Shown here: positions 41,184-53,700 of the stretch, piece after piece
Layout of the letters: each line of letters starts with the position of its first letter
How positions within the stretch are numbered: position 1 is the first letter of the stretch
Assembly (NCBI RefSeq): GCF_029227915.1
Contig: NC_079877.1
Span: forward strand, 18,336,851-18,400,850
Source of the DNA: Hydractinia symbiolongicarpus
Lineage: Eukaryota > Cnidaria > Hydrozoa > Anthoathecata > Hydractiniidae
Direction: 5' to 3'
Length of the DNA: 64,000 nucleotides
The notes under the pieces: model-generated
The model's input: the letters and a program-made list of their open reading frames with translations, nothing else
Told to the model about the DNA's origin: nothing
The model's database searches: none
Made by a program: the position numbers and the translations under genes

Positions 41184-41926
41184 TATACCATCATTGTTGA
41201 TTTAAAGTAAATTCAAGCTACTGGCAGTTGAAGCACCAGTCAAATTGCCTTCTGATTGTTGGTTGATAACGCATATTTCAGCGGTAAGGTTTCGAGAGGT
41301 TTCGAAATACCATATGGGAAGATTTTCTTTCGAGATTTCTGTAATTGATAGTGATAGCAACTGTGTTCTGATCAGGGGCGGATACAGGAATTTAAACAAG
41401 TTAGTCGATTTTTTTACAAAGTCACTAATAAATAGGCGTTAAAAGAACGCAAGGCGTTTAAGGGCGTTTTTTACTTAGCGCATAAAATCCCATTTTAAAA
41501 ATACATTAAAGCCAATATGAGAAAAACCAAGCAGGGACAGCTCTATATATTAGCTACTTTTTTACTGAGATTTAAGCATGACATCTTTCATAAAGTGACC
41601 GGTTTGCAAATCGTGTTGAGGTCATAATTTCTGCACGCTTTGAATAAAATTATGGGTATTTTAGCCCTCTATCCAGGAGGCATTTTTTTAAGAACTACAA
41701 ATTTTTTTATACCGCATGGCTTACTCTACGCTGGAGAGCATACTGCAATAGAATTTTGGTGACCAACTGAATAAAGCTACGGGACACGGCAACAATTTTC
41801 ATGCGATTGCAACAACAAAAAATTTGTTGCAATTGCATGCAAAGTTGTTTCCTTGTCGCATGAGTTCCAGCACATGAAATAAAATTTATGAAAATGAAAC
41901 CAAAACATGTGTGACAGTGATTAATA

Positions 41927-42293
41927 ATGGCCGTCGCAGTTGATCGAAGTATAATAATCGCTTTTATTGCCCTTCTTCTTGATGAAGAAGAAACAAAGAA
42001 AAAACAATCCAAACGATCTATTTTTGACAAGGCCATGGTTACAACGTAGGAAGGTCGATGGAGCCTTTCACACCTTGTTCAAAGGATTAAAGGAAGAAGA
42101 TCTAGAAGGATTCAAAGGATATGTAAGGATGGATGTTGGTCATTTTGATGAACTGGTCCATCTACTTGCTCCAGTTTTGCATAAGCAAGATACCAACATG
42201 AAAGAATGCATAAAACCAGAGGAAATGTGTTGTATCACATTAAGATATCTTGCAAGCGGTGAATCATTCAGATTTTTAGAGTATTCGTCGTAA
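41927..42293 (+). pseudogene. PIF/Harbinger-type transposase N-terminal fragment
   Basis: The ATG at 41927 opens a hydrophobic and acidic lead (IAFIALLLDEEETKKK); after a frameshift near 42030 the frame gives RPWLQRRKVDGAFHTLFKGL, then MDVGHFDELVHLLAPVLHKQD and CITLRYLASGESFRFLEYSS. These blocks are characteristic of Harbinger/ALP1-type nucleases upstream of the catalytic domain. The catalytic part is absent: the sequence is cut at 42293 next to a different transposon. Confidence 0.78.
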
Positions 42294-42295
42294 TA

Positions 42296-45200
42296 CAACC
42301 TCGTCCAGGGCATCTTGTATCTTTTCTGACCCCAGGACGGCGATACGAACATGGCCCTGGAGGAGGCTGGTCCGATATGAAACCTGATTGGCGCGGATAT
42401 ATCAAATAATTATTGCGTCATACAAAGCATTTTGGCGAGGCAGCGAGTCTGTGACCAACAGGAGGAAGCTGTTCGTATTAAAATGGCGGAGGAGGTGTAT
42501 CAGCAGTATCAAGTTTTTTTCAAAGTGAAAAATTTAATAAAAAGCATTACTAAGCAATGAGAGTATAAAATAAGACATCATAAAGTAATACTGCTTACAT
42601 GACAATATTTCAATAGCTGGGAATGTTTAATAAAGCTAGAAAATTAGCTAGCTAGCACACTATACCCAGAAAACTATCAAGATAAGAAAAAAGAAACTTA
42701 ACTTGTTTCCAAGTGGCCAGGTTTAATTTGAATGACGTTGCATAAAATTGCCACCCATGTTCTTTATAGACAAAATAATTTTGCACGAAATATCGAAAAT
42801 GTTTTTTTTACAAAATATATAGCTATACATTACGTTTTAAATTATATCAGGTTGTTATTAGTGGGCATGTTTTATTACCTTATATGCTTTGGTTACTATA
42901 AAAGATATAAAAAGCCAATAGGTTAACCCTAGGAGCCATTTTATCATTGAATTCACATTTACCCAGCCTAATTCAAGAAAATTATAAGTGCAATAGCTTC
43001 AGTTAAAAAATAAAGTTATTGACTTGAAACTTGTTATGGAGTACTTTTAAACCAATCTGATAAAATATAATTTTACACGAGTCATAAAACATTTACAAAG
43101 CCATTTTGAGGAAGAGAAAAAGGAAGATTTTCTTAAACTGATTCTTGCTAGGCCTTTTTTAACACGCTATGAAGAAATTTCAGAAAATCGAACTCAATCA
43201 AATTTGATTTAGCACTTAATCAGGCACATGGTTAAATCCAGGATGTACTGAAATGGTGGTAGATATTTAACAGCTCGCCACTGTGATATATTATCTCAAC
43301 AGTTTTAATACAAATTACAAAGTAGTAAACATAAAAAGTAACAAAAAAAGTCTAAACCGAGTATAGAATTTATATAGCGTCCCATAACTTCAGTAAAAAT
43401 TAAAATATTGACTTGAGATTTGGTATGATATGGTTTTAGATTGGTTTGATGATATTGAGCCAAAGAATAGTTCTATTATCATCATACTTTCTGAGTTTCA
43501 GAATTCAGCCCTTTTCAGAGACTCCGATAAGCCGTTTTGACAGTATATCAATTTTGACCAAAATACAGATTAAGAAAATTTTAAAACCTATTCTAACCTC
43601 AGAAATAGGTCAGATAAGATTCAACCTAAAATTATGCCAGTGAACAAAAAATTTAGTTGCAAGGAATATCTCTTTGCTGATATCTTTTTGTGATAGGTTG
43701 CTCTTATGAGAATACTGAATTAATCTTCACGGTTAGCTAGTTTGGCATTTTAAATATTTTCCAAGCAGAATGATAACAATAAATAGATGTATATATCAAT
43801 AAAAAATCGATTTTTGAACAGCAGCAGAATTTTGATAAGCTCTAAAAAGTGCGAATTTATGAAACTAATTTTGGTCCAAAATCCCCAAAATAATTTCCTC
43901 AAAAAATTATTCCCGAAACATTTTTTTCTCAAGGTAGCAATACTTTGCTGTTGGTAAAGTCGTATACCAATTCTTTCTAAACTATTAATGCAGTGATACA
44001 TTAAATCGAGAAAACTGATCACACGTAGACTTGTCGATTTCAATTTTCAAACAAGCATAATGCTTTTGATAAATTTTTTGGATTATTTATGTTTTAAACA
44101 GAAAAAACCTTGTTTTTGTATATCTGTGTGTGCAAATTAAATGTGAGCTTGTTGAGTAAAAAATGAAAAATCTGCAAGGCGTTTTAAAAACATGTCATTA
44201 AGAAAAGAAAAAGCAGAATTTATCAGTAATGGGTGGCTTTTTGGAAATGTTAAGGCCACAAATGTAAAAGAAAAAAATGCTTCTGAAGTAAATACTTTTC
44301 TGAAGCCTTTTTCACCCAATATAACTGCAAGCAGTGAGTCCACCATATATGAATTCAGTTTCAGTTAAGTATTGTTTAAATACAGAAAAATCTTTGTCAT
44401 CATATAAAAGCAGTAATGCAGACACAGATATGAACTCACGGTAAATGAGAATTCTAAAGTTCAACCAAAATGAATAAAAAATGTAAATGTTAATATGAGG
44501 TTAAATTTCTGCCTAGCTACTTTCAGTCAGGCACCTAGAATGATACGAACATTTAAAAATTATGTAGCCATATTTGCACCTTAGAGAACCAACGAAATGT
44601 TCAGACGGGCAAATCATTTACTAATTTCCAAGTTTCCCCTAGCTACAAGTTTTGCAACCCAGTGGTTGCTAGTCAACCAATTCAGTGAAATACACATGAC
44701 TAAATTGCCTGCATTTCTTCTAGTAAACAGCAGCCTAAATAACATTATTGTATATTTATTCATTTACACAAAACAATCAAGTGCAATATGCTAGAAGTTT
44801 GTGTGTTGCGATAAGAGGAATCAAAACAAACTCGTGTAGTAGAATATTCTGCCCCCCTAGATTATTCTGCCCCCCCCCCCCGTAGTTGTGACTAATTACT
44901 TTTAGTAGCAGCTATTTGTCCGGCAAGGCAGTTTGGCAAGGAAGCGAAGGAAGGTTAGTTGAATGTCAAAAATAATCTCTGACTTTGGCTTTTTATAATA
45001 CGAATTAATCAAATTGGTATAAAAAAGGAGTCAAAGATGTATTTAAAGTTAAAAATAGCCAAATTCATACTCTCCGAGGAAACGAAAATGTTGACTGGCA
45101 GTTAATGGAAAAGTTTTGGTTGTGGTCAGCTAGCTGCACAAGCTGTATCTAGCTACCCTTGTTGTCTGTTTTTCATCAGAGATGTCTAAATATTGCCATG

Positions 45201-46130
45201 ACCAGAAATTACTTTGCAGAAAAGCTATCATCGTCACGAACTACCGTAAGAAATGTTTTTAAATGAGATTGTTATGCCTTTTTGTGCTGTAGCAATTGCA
45301 TGCTAGGATGCAAACGCTAGATGAAACTATAGGTCTCATTTAGTCTCTTTCTTTGCATAAAGGTATTGTTACCTTTACATGAAATCAAGCAGAAGGTATC
45401 AATGTACACTAGATAATAGTTTTAAAGCCTCACAAATGTTTCTATAGAAAGAAATGGGCCAAAACTTTCTCCAGTGAGTACATCTTTATCTTACACAAGT
45501 AGTATAAGTTCGCCAAAACTTTGCAAAAACGCCTTACACGTATGCTACAAGTGCTGGCTTATTTACTAAAGGTTATATTTATTTCGGTTATGCGTCCTCA
45601 ATCACCCTCCGTCCACCGTCCTAAAGACCTGTAATTTGCCAGGTTACATTATATACATATAATTAATATTAATGTAAATCAATTTTAAGGGACAGCAAAA
45701 TTATTTTAAAAGCAAAAAACAATACTTTATAGCCAAAATTTAATTGCAAATTTTAAACCCTTTTATGTTGGAGTATATACTTTGTAGTCGGTGCAATTTG
45801 AGGCAGCTATTTGAGGCAGAGTATTAATTTTGAGGCTAACAAACTTATACCACTTGACGTTAAACATTCAAAGAAATCTATAAGAAACACGTAACTTTAC
45901 AAATGTGCTAAAATGTTATTTGCATTCAAGACTTTATGATGAATATAATTGCAGGTAGCTCTGCAAGGTTATATATAAAACTTTGGTACATTGAGGCAAA
46001 TCTCATTAAATATTGCACACAGAAATACTGTGTATTGGAGGGTCACGTGACGAGGCCTCCTTCAGGGCCATGTTCGTATCGGCGTCCCGGGGTCAGAAAA
46101 GATACACAAGATGCCCTGGGGACGAGGTTG
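42296..46130. mobile_element. 3.8-kb DNA transposon with ~75-bp inverted repeats
   Basis: CAACCTCGTCC(CC)AGGGCATCTTG... at 42296-42370 recurs inverted at 46046-46130, sharing GACCCC(A/G)GGACG and GATACGAACATGGCCCTG. No transposase was recognised inside; the interior is AT-rich with short ORFs only, plus a C14 run near 44868-44881. Probably a non-autonomous element. It abuts the Harbinger fragment, which continues on neither side, and no target duplication was found. Confidence 0.7.
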
Positions 46131-47260
46131 GATTGTGTGAACAATCAAATTAAACAAAAAAACTCCTTCAACGCACTAAAGATATAACCTCACTAACCTG
46201 AAGTCACAGTTAAACTAAAAATCTCTACAGTGGGGAGCATAATTGAACTGTGAATATTATGATTGATTGTTTGTTTTGTAAAAATAGGAGAAAATTGTGG
46301 AACAAATTTACGGACAAGTTCTCGTTTTTCAAGAAAACAATAACTTTGCTCAGCGAGTTATTAACCAATTCGGAAGAAATATCAGCTTTTTGCACTGTAG
46401 AATAATAAGTAAACATTGCACCCGTTCCTCGGTAGAGAATAAAAATATGGCATATATTTCGTGTAGATTAGCCAATGACAGAGCGAGAAAAATTCTAACC
46501 AATTCATAAAAACGAAAGATTAAATGTGTACCTGACTTCTTTTGCAAATACACAGCACACAGCAATCAAAGATTTGAAAAGTCGGGGATAGGTGTATTGT
46601 TATCTGAAAATAACTTTTTCCTAGTACATGAAGATTTGGTAACAGAGCTTTTTAATGGTCAGACAATAGAGAAATGTGGACCAATCACTTACGACACAAC
46701 ACAGATACTGAGACAGTCAATAATTGGATGGTTACCACACACACACACGCAAACACACACACACACAAGCTTAATATTTTAATGAAAAAATCAATTTATC
46801 TACCTCAGTTCATCTGTTTTGGGAAAAGTCAGAGCAGTGTCAACAGTTAAAGAATTAGCAGTCAAAATAGCGCAATACATGCTTCGATGTACAGACTCGG
46901 GAAATGACATCTTTGTAAATGAACGTTTGGTTGAAGGCAGCTCAAATTTCTTTAAAGCTATTAAAAAAAAATAACTTGAATACCGGTTTGAAGAAAGTGA
47001 CGCGACCCAACAAATTGCATCATTTTTAAATGGGGACGTGGTCGTCTCATTTGCTTATCCACTGACATCCTATACTTTGAACATATCAACACCTGATGGC
47101 AGGCTCAAACAGGAAAATTGAACTGATAAATTTTGTCATTGATAAATGGAACCGTAGCTATAACAGAAGTTCGTCCATATAAAGCAACTTTATCAAAAGT
47201 GAAAAATTTCCGATTACCTTTGGTCGCCAGCTTGTTTGAAAAAAATCCCTGCCTACAAGT
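46131..47260. other. Intergenic, no gene recognised
   Basis: AT-rich sequence with short ORFs of no recognisable family. A CA-rich microsatellite lies at 46736-46769. Poly-A-type runs are frequent. Possibly downstream flank of the GPALPP1-like gene. Confidence 0.6.
46736..46769. repeat. CA microsatellite
   Basis: About 16 dinucleotide units of AC with two interruptions (CG, AA). Confidence 0.85.
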
Positions 47261-47720
47261 TAGGGGCTGTTTATATGAGCCCGATTGACGGTCTGGGCCG
47301 TTTGCCGAGATCTCGCTTATTTCTCATTTTCCTCATTTTTGCTATCTGTTTATATGGTCAAACGGGCTGACTCGGTAGACGAGATCTCGTTTCTCAGAGG
47401 CGGGAAGAACATTTTCTTATATAAACAGTAAGTAACAGGCGAGATGGTATATTATGCTTAACTAATTAAAATCTTTCGTTATAAAAAGTATTTCTTTTTA
47501 CAATAATAATTGAGAATACTCAATCATTTGTTTACCCCATAATTCCCCGTTTTCAAGATCAACTTCAAATTTTAAAATCTTTAGGCTAATGGCGGAAATC
47601 TTCAAGCCCCTGGGCTTCTTGTTTAATGTTTTCATTGTTCAGAGCCAGACCGCCTAACCAAAGTAGTTTTTTTCTTCATATAAACACAAGTTAAAAGCCA
47701 GCCGAGCCAGTCCGCATTGC
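47261..47720. repeat. Candidate MITE 3' of the GPALPP1-like gene
   Basis: GGGGCTGTTTATATGAGCCC near 47263 and an inverted CATATAAACAC near 47680 bracket the block; CTGTTTATATG recurs inside at ~47348 and, inverted, at ~47420. The CGAGATCTCG palindromic words in it are repeated. Likely a non-autonomous repeat, boundaries uncertain. Confidence 0.4.
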
Positions 47721-47778
47721 CAAAAAGACATTATTTCTAAAGTAACAAAAGCGAATACAGGAATACACACTATGACTG

Positions 47779-50700
47779 TTATAAAAACTTATTCTCGTAA
47801 GACCCCATAGAAAATTTATTATTCAACCCTTTGGCATATTGGATAAATTTCGCTCCTTCGTTTGGGTTTGAACGATGAATAGCCAAATCTTTGTCCCGAT
47901 CAAATGGACGTCGGGTTGCGGGTTCATCTGTCTAAAAAAATAGCAAAAAATGTTACAATTTAAAAGGAAAACGTATATAACAAATCATGGGGAAAAATAC
48001 ACCTTGTTGCGCTTTTCTTTGTGCATTTCCAGAAGAGATTTCGGTCGCGTTGCTTTCTAAAAAACGTAATCGATCTATTGCATAACTACAGCCAGATAAA
48101 TATTTGACAGAAAAGAAAATGTGTACAGCAAAAACACGTTACATTGTACTCTTCAACTCGAGCATGCATTTTCATCTCCTCTGCAGATGGAGCTTTCTCT
48201 TTTATTTCAGGTTTTCGTTTTTTTCCAGCCATCGCATCCTCTCTGCGTTGCTAAACATGCGATGAAAAATAGTGATTCTATTCATGAGGAAAGTTTTGTT
48301 GAAGAAAATGAAAGGTGACATATCATAGATTTTTATAATCTGAAATGATAACACGATAATTTCAATGAAGTAAAGAAAATTTAACCGATGTTTGTTGTGC
48401 TTCAATATACGTAATGGCGAACGAAATGATATGTCGTTAATAAAATAAAAACGGTGTTAGGTACGAACGTTCAATCTTTTTTCTTTATCAGCTGGTGTAT
48501 CAGTCCATACAGATTGATCACCAAGTTCAGGAGCTTTGGACCGAAACGTTCTCGGACCAAGACCTAAAATAACATAGGCAGGCTTGCCATAAACACTCGA
48601 GTAATTCCACGTTCTTTACTCAACCCAGGTAAACCTAATGGCGAATTATTTGAAGTCAGGGGCCGATTTGGCATAAATTGTTTTTAGGGTGGAGGATTAA
48701 TTAAAACCGAGGGAAAAGGGAGGGGGGCTGATTGAATACTTACGGTACTTATCTGCGAATAAAAATTATTTTATTATTTTTTAAAACAGGCATTTCCAAT
48801 TTTTAAACACAAAAGGAAATCATACTTTGCAATAAAACTTTATTTCAACAATATTTACCCCTCCTGCATTTACGTGACGCAGTTTCATGAAACGTAGAGA
48901 AAAAGTTGTCACTCACCAAAATTCTTGCTTATCTCCGGAGGTAACTCGAGCATCCAATTTTCTCTCTCCAATTTTTCACCTTCGTTAAACTAAAAGGAAA
49001 CAATTAAGATCGCAACGTTTCGCGTTCACAAACTTCCGCACATAAATTTTTGAAAATCGAACTACCAATGCTCAGGTAATTAAACTTTTTTTGATGATAC
49101 ATATATTTTACCGGTGTCCAACGGAGATATACCGATATTAAAAGAATATATTAAAAAAAAAATTACATTAAATACATATAAATTCGACTGGAGACATTAT
49201 ACGTGGAAGGATAACAGAACATAGAAAAGATTACATTACAAGGAAAAATCTAAATTTTAGCCAGTTGATGATCGACATCAATGTCTTCAGCAACCAATCT
49301 ACTGCATTCTGACCTGACATTTGCCGTACGGGAGCCTCTACTACATAATAGGCACGATCTCAGTAGTGAAAAACTTAGTTTCGTCCGGATCCACGATATC
49401 ACATTGCCCAGGTTTTGATTTTTTTCGCTGCGATGTCTTCAGCCAATCGACGGTAGAATGTGTGGCACTCTCGACCCATTGCGCCATAAATCGAGAATAC
49501 CAACGGTGTGAAGCATCCGTTCTCAACTTCCAATATTTTTTCGTTGTATTGATTCTTCTTCTCAGCCTCGTTCCTAACATAACATTGCTTTAGGTTTTGG
49601 TTAAAATGACGCGATGCGTTTGGATCAAAGACCCTTATATCATAAAATGCATATTGTCCTTTTTCCCAAAATCCTCGAGCTCTTACGTCTAAACGAGCTT
49701 CGTGCGACGTTTTTACTGATCGTTTGTCAAACTTTTCACCAGTGAGAGGCATCAACATAGGTTCCGATTCCACATCTTTACAAACTTGTGAAAGCATATT
49801 TGTGGTGATGTGCCGAACATTGTCGTGACGGATGATAACAAATCCACCTTTCTTACAGTTCATAGCATGTTGAAAATCAAATTTGGCACCACATGCACCT
49901 GTTGTTGGGACATTAGATAAATTCCAACCATATCTTATTCTAACAGCATTCCAAAAATTCTGTTTATTCAGGTCAAAGCCGTGATCTTTCAAAGGTAAAA
50001 CTGTCAACCAATTCGACGATCCTTTTTCTCTGTTGCTACAATTCAGACGTTGCATTCTTGCATCTAGTGACAGAGTTAGTTTTTGAAGTAATTCATTTTG
50101 GCGACTTTCACGTTTGGCTCTGAATTTCCCCTTCGTCCTCGCTGTAGATGTTGTTACATATGACGTATTCTGTTGCAGGACGAGGTCTCTAACTGTCGCT
50201 GTTAGTTCTCTAGAATTTGCGTACTCTTGAATTGCTTTCTCATGAAATACTATGAGACCCATACCACCCATACGTGGTGGAAATGACATAAGCAATCTTT
50301 CATTATCGGAGCATAGAATGCCCCCATTTAATGCAGGTATAAACTCATCACGCATTATTCCTTCCAGTGGATATAGCAAGTCACAAATATCCGGTATATT
50401 TCTTATAAAATACGTCAATTTACTACGGAATCCATTGATAAATCCACATTATGCAGCTTGGGGATCTATTTCCGCAATTTTTGATAAAAGACGGAATTGT
50501 TTCGCCCAGGATTCTACCATGTTTGACACATATTCTGTCTTGTATACAACACTTCCGATTACTGCTCCAAGGTGACGTTGTCCTGTTGTTGTTATTTTCA
50601 CATCCGTATCACCAAAATACTCAGCAGCCTTATCAGTATATTCTGCTTTCACAATTAATAAGGATTTGACTGCCTTTGGATAGTACCCATACTTCGGTCC

Positions 50701-53700
50701 AGTTAGATTCAAGGAGTCCCATATAGATTTTATCTCATGAACCTTTCCAGCCACAGTGAAATCATCTGCAAAAGCAACTTCCTTCGTTGTAAAATTATTT
50801 TCTTCACTCTTAAACAATAAGGTTGAAAGTAATGGCGTTACAGAAAGAGCATATGCAGCCATCGCAGGCGGGTCGCCTTGAGTAGTACCTTCTGTTGATT
50901 TTATTTCTCCTTCTCAAGTTATGAACAGTCGCGCTGGAGAGCTGTAACAGTTACTGATGTATGTTGATATGATTGGACAAAGAATAGCTATGTTATGAAG
51001 CATGACTTTCCTATTAATAGAGTTGAAGGCGTTTTCTGCATCAATCAACAAGACTGCTTCTGTTTCATCCATATCGAATATGTCATGCATAGCGTGTATT
51101 GCTGCTTCGGCTCCTGCTTCCTGCCCAGCACATAATTGTAAAGATCCTGCCGCTTCTGTTACTTTATCCTTTGTTAAAGACATAATCACTTTTCCAGCTA
51201 TCCTTCTGAGCACCTCTCCTAAACCAATATGTCTCAGTCCAGGATTCTTGTTCAAAGGTATCAATCGGTAAAAGAGCTAATTGAATCCAACTCATCAGCA
51301 CATTAAATCAGATGTCGTTGTACCAAATAATGACGTCATACATGCCTAAAAAAGGTCGTTTTCCAATTTTGCAATAAATTTGAATTTCTTAAGCATAACT
51401 GACGATGCGACCTAAATTCTTGATAGATTTATTTAATACATAGAGATGAAAAGAAAATGACGTCATATTTGTACGAAAGTTACTGATTTTAACGGTAAAG
51501 GTATAAAGATCATGTCAGCATTTTTTAAAATTTACAAAACTTACTTTCGTCCAAGAAATGCAATACCCCGCGAAGCATAGTTTTTTATCATTACAAGCCC
51601 AAAAAAAAGTTAGGAAAAGTCACAACGTTTCAGCAATCAATTACATGCCGAACAAAACGATGCTATTCAGGGTTAAAGAATAACATGGTCACAGTGTTGC
51701 AGATGTTAAAGTTATCATAGCTCTTTACCAGAAAGCTAAGATTACCATACCTTGCCAATGATCTTGTTTTTCATTGTCTTTGAACGCGACTCGAATTCTT
51801 GCTTTATCCTCTCCGCTTCACCTGCATCATCCTATCGTTGTAAAATGTACGGCGTATCAATCGTAGCAGTGTTGACAAACACAAAAAGGTGAAATAGTTT
51901 ATTTCAAGAAATTTGAAAAAAACTGACTTACGTCTTGCATTGGCATACAGGGACCAATTATTTCTTCTTCTTCTTCTTTTTCTTCTTCTTCTTCTCCCTC
52001 TTCTTCTTCTTCATGATCGCTATCTTAATGTAAAGCGTTAACATCTAATCAAGTGAACTACTTTATACGTATTAATTTTATTTTCAATTCGGCGATGGAG
52101 GAAAAAATTAAATTTGGCATTGATTAAATTTTGCGATGAGAAAAAAAAATTGGCGTTAATTTAATTTGAATATAATTAGGAAATTAGGTAAGATTTACTC
52201 AAAAAACTATGAAAAATTAGGAAAAATTTTTGTTGAATTGTAGAAAATTATGAATCATTTCTAATATTTTACCGATGTGTCTAGCAATTTCAAGTTCATT
52301 GAAAGAACATTACATAATGGCTCGATACACTACTAAACATTATGAAATACGGTGGACATAACGCTCTATCACATTATATTAGATATAATAATACAACAAA
52401 ATAGCTAAACACGATACATAACGCAACACAAGATCTAGGCTTGTAAAGACAGAAGACAAAAAATGAACATAAAATTGACTGTTGTCATAACATAAAATAA
52501 ACACTGCAGAACTGCTAATTTTAATTTCACCAATAATCACTTATCCAGTTTTTTTCGTTTACCTTCAAGTTTACTCAGTGTATTTTCTAAATATCTACTC
52601 CTGTCTAGACTCATTTGAATGATAGTGTGAGATTTTTGAATGTCATCTTTTCTAAATGGTCTCTTCATTAGCTTCTCTTACTGTTTCTTCAATACTTTTA
52701 ATGGAATCCTTGGTGAACAGTATGTCCTTATTCAACATAGAGATAGTATTAAGTCTTTCTACATCTTTCTGAATTTGTGCTTGTTCCATCTCATCTTTCT
52801 TTTTTCTTCATTTTCTTTCATTGCTTTTTTCGCTTCAAGATTAGCAAAACATCTGTTATCAAAAGAAAATGGAGACAAAAAGTTATTCATACAGAACAAT
52901 GATAATTTACGTAGCTCCATTTCAACAGGTACAATAAACCGTATTTTTATTCTCACACTTTGAAAATTGTAACAAAATCGAATGAATTCATGAATCGAAA
53001 CATACTAAGTCAGATAAGTCACTCAAAGATGATGATAAGTCACTCAAAGAATTTTTACCTTGAAGATATTTTTACTTAAATAGTTCTTTTGTTATTTTCA
53101 CTTTAGATAAGTCACCCAGGTCACACAGCTCATCTTTTACCAATCGCAATGTCACCAAAGTACTTTCACTTAAACTATTACCATGAATAAAAAGCAGATA
53201 TTTGTTGATGGAGAAACCTCTCTCCGGAACAACATTACCATGACTGATTGGGAGCACTGCCTTCCACAAGCAAAGAAGCTGCTGATATTTCAACATGCCT
53301 TTCTCCTCTAAAATTTCTGCAATACTACTCCAGTAATCATCAGGCCTAGTGTAATTCACTTCAGGCTTAAAGTAAAGTAAACTCCACAATACTCTAAAGC
53401 ATAATCCCAATAGTTATTTCCGGAAAAAGTTGAACTAATTTTACTACTGTCATCTTCGATTGTAACCTTGAATCATTGATTTCCCCTAACTGATACATCT
53501 TCCATTGATCCATCCTTTTTATCCAAATTCAGTTCCACAAGATCATGATTTGATTTCACTCACACCATCCTTCGAAACAAAGAGAGACTTTTTGTTAACA
53601 AAGTGCTTCAGGATGTTCGTTAATAGTGTACTCATACCATGGGATAGCATATGAATCAATGGCTTTTCTGATTAAAATGTGAAAAGGTATGATTCATACT

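Noticed and set aside
51961-52012. TTC trinucleotide microsatellite
   Set aside because: It is the poly-Glu part of GPALPP1 exon 2, with matching splice sites and flanking conserved residues.
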